Positions 8,166 to 16,087 of a stretch of DNA of 64,000 bases are shown one piece after another. Where the stretch lies: contig CALCVP010000072.1 in NCBI GenBank assembly GCA_937907705.1, forward strand, positions 67,941-131,940. The letters are read 5' to 3'. The notes under the pieces were generated by a model. The model was not told the origin of the DNA. It saw only the letters and a program-made list of their open reading frames with translations, and searched no databases. The position numbers were made by a program, and so were the translations under genes. Position 1 is the stretch's first letter; every line of letters begins with the position of its first letter. This DNA is from an uncultured Prevotella sp. Its GTDB lineage: Bacteria > Bacteroidota > Bacteroidia > Bacteroidales > Bacteroidaceae.

Positions 8166-9881
8166 TTAGCGTACGATTACCTTTGAAGTGCGCACTGTAC
8201 CGTCAGACAAGGTCTCGCTCTTGATATTCACGCCGTGGGCAGGAGCAGACAATCTGCGGCCACTGAGGTCGGTGTAAGTAACGCGGTTGACAGGAGCTGA
8301 GCTGCTGACAGTGGGCTTGCTGATGCCCGTAGCGTCTACATAGTACCACTCAATAGGTGATTCATAGCGCTTGTCTCCATCCTTATAGATAGTCTTTACG
8401 CCCAATTTCTCAAATCCGGTGGTATAGAAATAGACGATATGATTGTCGCCGTCAGAGGTTACATCAGAGCCTACATAGCCGTAAGGCACGTCTGTTACGT
8501 CTTCAGTGAACTCTGGATACTCGTCAGGAGTAAAGGTGAAGAGGTCGTCATCGAAGTAAAGATTGTAGTATATCTTGTCAGGATTGAGGTATTCACCATC
8601 GGTACTGATACGGCTGAGGTAGAACTGTACGCCACCATAACCATACTCTTCATCGTAGTTCATGAAGTCATAGAAGTACGCATTTTGTGGAGTTCCCGGC
8701 TTCTCTATCCAAGGTTTGACGGTAGGAGTAAAGAAGTCTGCCAATGCATACACATCATTGATGCCTTGATTGACTATAAATCCTTCATCACTGCTTATCT
8801 TCTTGGCTGTTACATCATAGTCAAATACAACGTCTTTCACCACATATACGCTGTCGTAAGTATAGTCATAGTCTGGGTCATAGATGCTCTTGCGACCTGC
8901 GGGAGCAAAGAATACGTGTGCATTGTTGACTGTATCGACGCCTAAATACTGCGAACCGGAGAATGTAACCTTGTTACCGTTGACATGACCTTTTGCCCAT
9001 CCGTCGGGTGCTCCATCTGTAATGCCGCCTATGTACACGTTATCGCCTTCAAAAGCAATCTTTCCCAAGCGGTAGTCAAGGCTGTCTCCGCCTTCAAAAC
9101 TGAATATTGCTGTCACTGCAGCAGAAGGATCAGAGGGAGCGTTAATGGGCTGTTCAAACTTAGATACCTCTTCGGTTAAATCGCCGTAACCTGTCCATGC
9201 TCCGTCTTCTGCACTTCCCAAGCCAATCAATATGTCTTTATCAGTCAAAATCAAGGAGTCGTTGCGCAGTACGAACTTGACAGTCTGGGTTGTCTCATCG
9301 GGCACATACGTGGTGTAGCTTTGACCATCTTGCTCCACGTCTTTCAGTACCATACGCCAAAGGCTGTAATAATCGGTGCTTCCCTCTGTATCGCCTTCTT
9401 GTGAATAGACGGGCTGCGGGAAGTTGAAAGCAATGGTATCGCCTTGTGCTTTCTCGCCTTTCACCCAGTAGTTGGCAGCAAATGTACTCAACAAGTTCTT
9501 TACATACACTGAACCATCATCGGCTTTCACTACATCAATGGCTGCACCGTCGGTAGCATTTGTGAATACATAGCCCCAGAAAACCATGTAACCGTCAGCT
9601 CTCTGATACCAATTTTTGTAGAGGGTACCGGCTGGTTGATCTGTGATAATGGTGTTGTTGTCGGCAGCTGCACGGCGCATCGTGCTGAAAGGTGAACTTT
9701 GCGACATGCCGATACCTGAGAGTTTGACAGGTGCGATGCTGCGTTTCATCATCTTTTCAGCATCAGATTGCAAGGCTGTTGCGCTTGACGGTTTGTTCAC
9801 ACTTAGTTTAACCAAAGGTTTCTGGGCAGAAACCGATGCGGCAAAAAGGGCTGCCGCCATTGTTAAGTACATCTTCTTCAT
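8166..9881 (-). CDS. secreted protein, paralogue B, with T9SS-like C-terminal tail
   Basis: A 571-residue exported protein beginning MKKMYLTMAAALFAASVSAQ (signal peptide, cleavage after SVSA) and ending SKVIVR after YTDLSGRRLSAPAHGVNIK. It aligns with paralogue A (3703-5421) over its whole length without large gaps. The conserved blocks lie in the first 240 residues and the tail; the segment around residues 250-280 differs more. It has markedly more G+C at third positions than copy A and fits its neighbours better. Family and ligand are unknown. The duplicated promoter and 3' flank show that the duplication took in the whole transcription unit. Surface location is inferred from the tail. Confidence 0.87.
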   Translation of the reverse strand: MKKMYLTMAAALFAASVSAQKPLVKLSVNKPSSATALQSDAEKMMKRSIAPVKLSGIGMSQSSPFSTMRRAAADNNTIITDQPAGTLYKNWYQRADGYMVFWGYVFTNATDGAAIDVVKADDGSVYVKNLLSTFAANYWVKGEKAQGDTIAFNFPQPVYSQEGDTEGSTDYYSLWRMVLKDVEQDGQSYTTYVPDETTQTVKFVLRNDSLILTDKDILIGLGSAEDGAWTGYGDLTEEVSKFEQPINAPSDPSAAVTAIFSFEGGDSLDYRLGKIAFEGDNVYIGGITDGAPDGWAKGHVNGNKVTFSGSQYLGVDTVNNAHVFFAPAGRKSIYDPDYDYTYDSVYVVKDVVFDYDVTAKKISSDEGFIVNQGINDVYALADFFTPTVKPWIEKPGTPQNAYFYDFMNYDEEYGYGGVQFYLSRISTDGEYLNPDKIYYNLYFDDDLFTFTPDEYPEFTEDVTDVPYGYVGSDVTSDGDNHIVYFYTTGFEKLGVKTIYKDGDKRYESPIEWYYVDATGISKPTVSSSAPVNRVTYTDLSGRRLSAPAHGVNIKSETLSDGTVRTSKVIVR

Positions 9882-9954
9882 AAGCTAATCCTTTCTTTTA
9901 GATTTGCTATTTGGCTCTTAAAAGTATATATTACTAACGAATTGTTATCGTTTG

Positions 9955-9985
9955 CAAATATAAGTAATAAGATGGTAGATTCCAA
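9955..9985 (-). promoter_or_regulatory. -33/-7 promoter of secreted paralogue B
   Basis: On the minus strand TTG (9983-9985), 20 bases, TATATTTG (9955-9962). Leader length is about 67 bases. Confidence 0.75.
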
Positions 9986-10139
9986 GCATTTTTCTTAAAA
10001 ACATGCAATTTTACCTATTTTTTTTAATATCAAGTTTGCTTTTTGACTATTTTTTTATTGTTTACATTATTATATATAGATATAAAGGTGCTTTTATTTG
10101 TCAATAGGTTATTGTTTCTGCTAAATTCAATACAAACCG

Positions 10140-10190
10140 TTACAGTGTTGAACACTATACTATGAAGAAAAGTTTTTACGGTGTTGAACA
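10140..10190. promoter_or_regulatory. direct repeat TTAC(A/G)GTGTTGAACA, possible operator of the CobW gene
   Basis: Two 15-base direct copies (10140-10154 and 10176-10190) differ at one base, and each ends in the palindrome TGTTnAACA. They start 36 bases apart in the 386-base spacer upstream of the CobW-family gene. COG0523 genes are often zinc-regulated, so a metal-responsive repressor site is possible, but no regulator is identified here. The rest of the spacer (9990-10267) is AT-rich with no gene. Confidence 0.4.
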
Positions 10191-10267
10191 GGTAATTTTA
10201 TACTTGAAAATGCTTTGATGGCATGTTTTTTGCTATGCTTTAACAATAAACACTAAACAACAAGTAT

Positions 10268-11404
10268 ATGAATAATATGGAAACGCCTGTGCTTTTGCTG
10301 ACAGGTTACTTAGGAAGTGGAAAGACAACACTGCTTAACAGAATATTGTCTAACGAGAAAGGAATAAAGTTTGCAGTCATAGTAAATGATATTGGCGAGG
10401 TAAACATAGATGCTACCCTTATCCAACAGGGTGGTGTTGTGGGTCAGAAAGACGACAGCTTGGTAGCTCTTCAGAACGGATGTATCTGCTGTACGCTGAA
10501 GATGGACCTTGTGCAGCAGTTGAGCGACATTGTTTCCCAGCATCGTTTTGACTATATTGTGATAGAGGCAAGCGGCATTTGCGAGCCTGCTCCGATAGCT
10601 CAATCTATCAGTGTTTACCCAAAGATGTATCCTAATTTGGCTAAAGACGGTGTGGCAAAGCTGGATGCTATCGTTACGGTAGTGGATGCCTTGCGCTTGC
10701 GCGACGAGTTTGCCGAGGGCAATGACCTTACAAAGGGCAACCTTGATGAGGACGATTTGGCCAGCTTGGTGATACAACAGGTAGAGTTCTGCAATATGAT
10801 TTTGCTGAACAAAGCTGACGAGGTAGGCCCTGAGGAGTTGGCTCGTATCAAGGCTATTCTGCACCAGCTGCAGCCTAAAGCAGAGATTTTGCCTTGCAAC
10901 TATGGTGATGTGGATTTGGATAAGCTGCTGAACACCCATTTGTTTGATTTTGAGAAGGTGGCTACTTCTGCCCGTTGGATTGAGGCAGTAGAGGGAGACG
11001 AGCATGACCTTGAGAACGAAGACGAGGGCGAAGCCTTGGAGTATGGTATCGGTACCTTTGTATATTACCGCCGTAAGCCTATCGACATGAACAAGTTTGA
11101 CTACATTGTGGCCAAGAAGTGGCCTAAGAGTGTTATCAGATGCAAGGGCTTGTGCTATTTCAAAGGTGAGGAAGACACCTGCTATGTGTTTGAACAGGCA
11201 GGCAAGCAAGTGTCGTTGCGCAATGCCGGACAGTGGTATGCCACGATGCCTAAGGATGAACTGGAAGAGTTTAAGAAGCAAAACCCCGGCATACTTCGCG
11301 ACTGGGACGATACCTATGGCGACCGTATGCAGAAATTGGTGTTCATAGGTCAGGACATGAACCGTGAAGAGATAGAGAAAGAGTTGGACTATTGCTTGGA
11401 GTAA
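10268..11404 (+). CDS. CobW/COG0523-family GTP-binding metallochaperone
   Basis: A 378-residue P-loop GTPase. Walker A is GYLGSGKTTLLN (near residues 13-24), the metal-binding CxCC motif is CICCTLKMDL (near 76), then 'IEASGICEPAPIA' and NKADE (near 180). The C-terminal CobW_C domain follows an acidic stretch (EDEGEALE). Family members insert Zn, Co or other metals into target proteins in the cytoplasm; the metal here is not decidable. An in-frame ATG at 10277 is an alternative start, and neither has a strong ribosome binding site. It is a single gene with a terminator at 11491. The upstream direct repeat at 10140-10190 may control it. Confidence 0.92.
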   Translation: MNNMETPVLLLTGYLGSGKTTLLNRILSNEKGIKFAVIVNDIGEVNIDATLIQQGGVVGQKDDSLVALQNGCICCTLKMDLVQQLSDIVSQHRFDYIVIEASGICEPAPIAQSISVYPKMYPNLAKDGVAKLDAIVTVVDALRLRDEFAEGNDLTKGNLDEDDLASLVIQQVEFCNMILLNKADEVGPEELARIKAILHQLQPKAEILPCNYGDVDLDKLLNTHLFDFEKVATSARWIEAVEGDEHDLENEDEGEALEYGIGTFVYYRRKPIDMNKFDYIVAKKWPKSVIRCKGLCYFKGEEDTCYVFEQAGKQVSLRNAGQWYATMPKDELEEFKKQNPGILRDWDDTYGDRMQKLVFIGQDMNREEIEKELDYCLE

Positions 11405-11490
11405 CAGCAACAGTATCTATTAATTGGTTGGTACTTCCTGTTATATAAAAGAATAGACAACAACTTGAAAACCAATTTGTTTTATACACG

Positions 11491-11528
11491 AAAGCCTTGG
11501 ACTGAGAAGTTGGTCCAAGGCTTTCTTT
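11491..11528 (+). terminator. terminator of the CobW-family gene
   Basis: AAAGCCTTGGAC (11491-11502) pairs perfectly with GTCCAAGGCTTT (11513-11524) and is followed by CTTTAT. Confidence 0.8.
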
Positions 11529-11593
11529 ATATCTTCGGCTATTGTATCAGCATGTCGTTTCTGTCGTTTTTCATGCAGAATGGCTGCTGTTGC

Positions 11594-14203
11594 TTATTTG
11601 GCCATAAACTTTTTGCCGTTGCGTATGTATACGGTACCGTTAACAGTTTTGTTTATCGGCTGGCCTTGTAGGTTGTAGGTGTGTTTTGACATGACTGTTA
11701 AAGGTGTTGTAACGTGTTCTATGCCATCTGCCAGCCGTTGGTATTTGAATGTTATAGTGGCCATAATCTGCTTGTTTTTACCCTTTGAGTCTTCAGCAGA
11801 AGTTACGATGTTGGAGTTGTCAAAGGTCAGCCGTATTTGCTGTTTGGCTACCATTGGTTCTACTGTTGTGCTTTGCGCGGTCTGTTTTGCCGTTCCGCCG
11901 GGAAAGCAGAAAGGGGCAGTGAGCAGCGAGGTTTCGCTTCCGTCTACATATACACCAGTCATGTAGATAGACCTGTCTGCAGTGGTAGAGGCATTGTTGC
12001 TGTATCCTTCGATGGTCATGGCGGTGATGGTGTAACCGCTGTTTACGCTAAACGCAATCTCGTTGTTGTTACCGGTGCGCATCTTTATGTAGCCGTTGGA
12101 GCTGCTGGTGGTTATTTCTCCGTTTTCGCCTGCGGTATAGCAGTTTCCCGTAACGGTGCCTTTGTCTTCAGCAGGCATCTTCAGCGTTTCTTCGCCCTCA
12201 GCAGGTACGGGTGCGGGTGCCACTTCCGGTGCATGGTTTTGCGTCTGTGTGGCGTATGCGGTACCGTCAATGCCTAAATAGTCGGGTAGGTAATAGCCCA
12301 GGTGAGGCGGCTGGTTGTAAGATGAATTTTGCCAAACTGCTCCCATGCGATACACGTGGTCCTCCATCAGGCAGGGCACTTTGTAGCGGGTAGGTTCGGG
12401 TGTTGAGTAAATCAAAATCTTGCAGGTAGGCGATGACCAGTCTGTTTCATGCTGAAACATAACGAGCTCCTCGCGCCAGTCGCCCAGCAAGTCGGCCTGC
12501 AGACAGGGTGTAGCCTTGGTGGTGTTGCATGACATGGGCGAGCCATACTCGCTGAACTCTTGAAATGTGGTTATGCCTCTTGTTTCGGTGTTGTACACTC
12601 TGATGCGTGGCGCAGCCTTGTCTGTACCCGCATCGTAGCGCCCGTCAAAGGTTTGGTCATAGGGGTCTCCAGTCCAGTATATGCGGAAGTTGGTGTCCGG
12701 TTTCTTCTTCAATACCACTTGACCTGTGGCACAGTCATGGATGTTTCCGTCTGCAGATGACCAAAATTCATAGCCACGGTTGGCAGGAATAAAGTCTGCT
12801 GCCAGTCCGCGTCCATTGTCGGCAGAGCCTGTTGCCGACACTAACAGTTCGCCTGTGGCGGCATCGTGCACATCGTAGCCATAGGGCTTTTCCTCGTGTG
12901 GCATCATTATTTCCAGACCTGGACGGTCGGGTAGCAGGTCTGCCAAGTGGATAGCATCTCCATGTCCTAATCCGGTAGAGCAGAGCAGTTGTCCGTCATG
13001 GGCTATGGTAGCACTGCCTATGCAGATGTCATCGTAGCCGTCGTTGTTGACATCAGCCACAGATATGCCGTGCACGCCCTGTCCAAAACTCGATTTTCCT
13101 GTGCCTTCATGCAGTGTGTTGCCTTGCGTGTCTACCACTGCCCATTTGTTTTCAAAACCTTTATGCAGCCAACGTGTGGAGAGTTGCTTGCCGTTCCAGT
13201 CTACAGCCCACAAGAAGCAGTTTTTGTAGTAGCCGCGTTGGAATATTGCAGTAGGCAATTTTTGCATGCCGTCAAGATATGCCACGCAGGCATTGAAGCG
13301 TTCGGCTCTATTGCTGTTGCTGTCGCCAAAGAACGAGTTGGCTTGCGTAGCGCCGGTAGGGAAGTCCACTCCCGAGCGGCTGGGCGAATACCATATCGTG
13401 TGCATGGCGGCTCCTGTCTCGCCGTTGAACACAGTGAGCAGTTCCTCGCCATCGGTTACGCGCCCCTTTGAATTGATGTACACCTTGCTGTTGTCGATAG
13501 CTTTGATGGTCTCGTCGCCAGCTTCTGTAGCATAGTTTTCGTTGCCGTCGGTGGTGCCGGCCGCCGTTTTGCAGAGCAGTTCGGCTTTGCCGTCTCCGTC
13601 AAGGTCGTAGACCACCAGCTGGGTAGTGTGGTTGCCGGAGCGCACATTGGGTCCGATGTTGATGTCGTGTTGCCACAGTGGTGTGCCGTCCATCTTGTAG
13701 GCCGAGATGATGCAGGGCGATGCATAGCCGTCTTTTCCGCTGTCGCGCTGGTTGTCAGGCAGCCATTTGAGTATCAGCTCATAATTGCCGTCTCCGTCAA
13801 GGTCGCCCACTGCCATGTCGTCAGGGCGGTAGCGTCCTGTAGTGTTGCCCGTTTTGATGGGGGCAGGGCGTTTTACGTCAAAGTTGGTAAACATGTTGTC
13901 CCAAGCTGTGGCTTGGCAGGTTTCGCCTGTAGAGCTTACCACTTTATACACATCGCCAGGCTTGCCGTTGGCATCCAGGTAGTTGGTTACGTTGTCAATG
14001 CCCGTGGCCAATTGGCTGTTGTTGCGGTAAACGCTGAATGTGGTGTTGGCTGCATCTGCGGTAAGTGCACGCCATGATACCAAGATACCTTGGCTGGTCT
14101 TCACTGCCACGGGCGCTCTGTTAAGCTTTTCTTTCACTTGTTGGGCTGAAGCAGACAAGGTCAAGCCTGCCAGCAGCGTAGCAAAAAGTACTTTTTTCCT
14201 CAT
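11594..14203 (-). CDS. rhamnogalacturonan lyase, polysaccharide lyase family 11
   Basis: An 869-residue secreted enzyme. The signal peptide is MRKKVLFATLLAGLTLSASA. The start of the mature protein (QQVKEKLNRAPVAVKTSQGI, then VSWRALTADAANTTFSVYRN) is the fibronectin-like entry to PL11 enzymes. An eight-bladed propeller follows, with repeated Ca-binding DxDGDG loops (GDLDGDGNYELILKW, YDLDGDGKAELLCK, ADVNNDGYDDICIG). PL11 enzymes cleave the rhamnogalacturonan I backbone of pectin by beta-elimination. After about residue 660 there is an extra beta-rich module, then a sorting-like tail (YNLQGQPINKTVNGTVYIRN). No SusCD pair or other pectin genes lie nearby, so it is an isolated pectinase rather than part of a full utilisation locus. 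Confidence 0.93.
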   Translation of the reverse strand: MRKKVLFATLLAGLTLSASAQQVKEKLNRAPVAVKTSQGILVSWRALTADAANTTFSVYRNNSQLATGIDNVTNYLDANGKPGDVYKVVSSTGETCQATAWDNMFTNFDVKRPAPIKTGNTTGRYRPDDMAVGDLDGDGNYELILKWLPDNQRDSGKDGYASPCIISAYKMDGTPLWQHDINIGPNVRSGNHTTQLVVYDLDGDGKAELLCKTAAGTTDGNENYATEAGDETIKAIDNSKVYINSKGRVTDGEELLTVFNGETGAAMHTIWYSPSRSGVDFPTGATQANSFFGDSNSNRAERFNACVAYLDGMQKLPTAIFQRGYYKNCFLWAVDWNGKQLSTRWLHKGFENKWAVVDTQGNTLHEGTGKSSFGQGVHGISVADVNNDGYDDICIGSATIAHDGQLLCSTGLGHGDAIHLADLLPDRPGLEIMMPHEEKPYGYDVHDAATGELLVSATGSADNGRGLAADFIPANRGYEFWSSADGNIHDCATGQVVLKKKPDTNFRIYWTGDPYDQTFDGRYDAGTDKAAPRIRVYNTETRGITTFQEFSEYGSPMSCNTTKATPCLQADLLGDWREELVMFQHETDWSSPTCKILIYSTPEPTRYKVPCLMEDHVYRMGAVWQNSSYNQPPHLGYYLPDYLGIDGTAYATQTQNHAPEVAPAPVPAEGEETLKMPAEDKGTVTGNCYTAGENGEITTSSSNGYIKMRTGNNNEIAFSVNSGYTITAMTIEGYSNNASTTADRSIYMTGVYVDGSETSLLTAPFCFPGGTAKQTAQSTTVEPMVAKQQIRLTFDNSNIVTSAEDSKGKNKQIMATITFKYQRLADGIEHVTTPLTVMSKHTYNLQGQPINKTVNGTVYIRNGKKFMAK

Positions 14204-14327
14204 TTGATAAATTGTGTTTTCTGATTTGTTGTAAGTTTGATAGCGTATTTATAATGTCCGGTTATACCGGTACTGTAAGTGTACAAGGCATGTTTTGCCA
14301 ATGAGTTTGTTTTTCTGTGTTTTTCCA

Positions 14328-14437
14328 AGAGCATAGCAATCGGTTTCCAACAGCACTGCAATCAGGATGCGATAGCAGTGCAATCACCCTGCGATTGCAT
14401 AGCTATTGGAAACCGATTGCAGCGCTTTGGCAGCGCA
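14328..14437. repeat. 22-base periodic palindromic array R2 (5 units)
   Basis: Units start at 14328, 14350, 14372, 14394 and 14416, exactly 22 bases apart, with cores GCATAGC, GCACTGC, GCAGTGC, GCATAGC and GCAGCGC. GCAATCGGTTTCCAA (14336-14350) is perfectly complementary to TTGGAAACCGATTGC (14406-14420), so the array is one large palindrome. It starts 7 bases beyond the stop of the M18 aminopeptidase (minus strand) and so probably lies in that gene's 3' untranslated region, upstream of the PL11 gene. Confidence 0.88.
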
Positions 14438-14444
14438 TGCACTG

Positions 14445-15737
14445 CTAAAGCTCGTAAAACTTGGTAAAGGCTTGTATGCAATACTCATGGTCTGCCACTG
14501 ATGCTGTCTCTCTTACAGAGTGCATGGCCAGCACAGGATTGCCCATGTCCACGCCCTTTACAGGCAGCGATGAGGCTAATATGTTGCCTAAAGTGCTGCC
14601 TCCTGCCACATCGCTATGATTGACAAAGCGCTGGCAAGGCACTCCTGCCTGCTCGCAGATGTCTGCAAATACGGCAGCCGACACGGCATCGCTGGCATAC
14701 TTTTGTGCCGCATTGAACTTGATGACAGGGCCTCCGCCCAATACAGGATGATTGGTGGGGTCGTATTTCTCTGTGTAGTTGGGATGCCAAGCGTGGGCGT
14801 TGTCTGCCGAAATCATGAAGGCTTGCTCTACACTGCGGTAAAAGTCATCGGCTGTTCCGCCTTGTGCCAACGTCAGTCGCTCCAAGATAGAGGCCAAGAA
14901 GGGGCTGCCTGCTCCCTGCTTTGTCTGGCTGCCGGTCTCTTCATTGTCGAAAATAGCCAATACCTGAGTGGTTTCGGGCACAGCATCGCTGGTGTTCAGC
15001 AGTGCTGTCAAGCCTGCATGCACCATGCTGAGGTCGTCTAAACGGCCTGCGGAAATCAGCTCCTTGTGCACACCAAAGGTGCAGGCAGGGGTAGTGTCGT
15101 ACAGATACAGATCGAAATCAAGCACATCTTGTGCCTTTACATTTAACTCTGAGCAGATGACATCCATCAAGAGTTGATTGCTTTCCAGTTCATTGTTGAC
15201 GATGCCCAAGATGGGCAGCATATCCTTTTGGCGGCTAAGTTTTACGCCATCGTTTACCTGCCGGTTGAAGTGAATGGCTAAACTGCTGATTTGCAGCAGC
15301 GGTCTCTTTACGTGCAGTAGGCGTGTTTGCGGATGCATCACATCGCTTGAGCGCACAATTACCCTGCCTGCCAAGCTCAGCGGACGGTCAAACCAGGTGC
15401 TCAGAATGGGACCGCCATATACCTCTGTGTTGAGTTTGGTAATGCCTCCCTCACAAAGCATCTCGGCATGGGGCTTGATGCGGAAGGTAGGTGAGTCGCA
15501 GTGGGCGCATATCAAGTGGAAACCTGCCTCTGCCAAAGGGCGCTTTCCTATGCGTACCGCATAGAGCGAAGAATCGTTTTTGGTAAAAAACAGCTGTTCG
15601 CCAGGCTGGGCGGAACGGATAGATTCTGTGGCATCCTTATGGGCAAAACCTACTTTTGTAAGCCTGTCTGCCAAGGTTCGCACCGCCAGAAAATTGACAG
15701 GCGAAGCATTTAAGAAGTCAATAAGGTCATTAATCAT
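14445..15737 (-). CDS. M18 family aspartyl aminopeptidase
   Basis: A 430-residue cytoplasmic zinc aminopeptidase that removes N-terminal acidic residues from peptides. Metal and active-site motifs in order: LICAHCDSPTFRIKPHAEML (His79, Asp81), FDNEETGSQTKQGAGS (about residue 265, Glu-Glu pair), the ISADNAHAWHPNYTEKYDPT segment, and a C-terminal NHSDVAGGSTLGNI with the last zinc histidine. Length and order match the M18 family. The ATG at 15737 gives the family's usual N-terminus. A -7-like TATTTTTG lies at 15821-15828 on the minus strand. No signal peptide. Confidence 0.94.
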   Translation of the reverse strand: MINDLIDFLNASPVNFLAVRTLADRLTKVGFAHKDATESIRSAQPGEQLFFTKNDSSLYAVRIGKRPLAEAGFHLICAHCDSPTFRIKPHAEMLCEGGITKLNTEVYGGPILSTWFDRPLSLAGRVIVRSSDVMHPQTRLLHVKRPLLQISSLAIHFNRQVNDGVKLSRQKDMLPILGIVNNELESNQLLMDVICSELNVKAQDVLDFDLYLYDTTPACTFGVHKELISAGRLDDLSMVHAGLTALLNTSDAVPETTQVLAIFDNEETGSQTKQGAGSPFLASILERLTLAQGGTADDFYRSVEQAFMISADNAHAWHPNYTEKYDPTNHPVLGGGPVIKFNAAQKYASDAVSAAVFADICEQAGVPCQRFVNHSDVAGGSTLGNILASSLPVKGVDMGNPVLAMHSVRETASVADHEYCIQAFTKFYEL

Positions 15738-15820
15738 AGTGATGTGTTATAAGTGTAGAAACAAATAAAACTGCCTGTACCGCCTTTCAGTGCAAGGGGT
15801 ACAAGTGAATGAATACTTCA

Positions 15821-15828
15821 CAAAAATA
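15821..15828 (-). promoter_or_regulatory. putative -7 box of the M18 aminopeptidase gene
   Basis: TATTTTTG on the minus strand, about 84 bases upstream of the ATG at 15737. The rest of the 15738-16087 spacer holds only this box and the terminator of the next gene upstream. Confidence 0.5.
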
Positions 15829-15949
15829 CATATTTTAATTCATTACGGTGCCAATAAATGCCGAAAACTATGCAGTCGGAGTGAAAAAGCTGTGGAGAAC
15901 GGCATGAAAAGCTATCCAAACGAATGGCAAAGAGCACGAAGAAACAACA

Positions 15950-16014
15950 AAAAAGGCTGTTTGTCAAGCATCAAAAGCAGACCGTAGTCGTGCCGATACT
16001 TGTCAAACAGCCTT
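15950..16014 (-). terminator. terminator of the calycin/PCMD gene operon
   Basis: AAGGCTGTTTGTCAAG (15953-15968) pairs with CTTGTCAAACAGCCTT (15999-16014) apart from one position, around a 30-base loop, and is followed by CTTTTTTG on the minus strand. It ends the three-gene operon 19762-16088. Confidence 0.65.
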
Positions 16015-16087
16015 GTGGCAATATGCCTGTCAGCAGGTTACAGTGTCAATACAGAGTTGACTTGGCAGCCTGCTGGGCAGGACAGAT

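Noticed and set aside
10310..11410. A 366-codon open frame on the minus strand opposite the CobW-family gene
   Set aside because: It mirrors a well-supported gene with clear GTPase motifs, and its own translation shows no domain, signal peptide or sensible composition.
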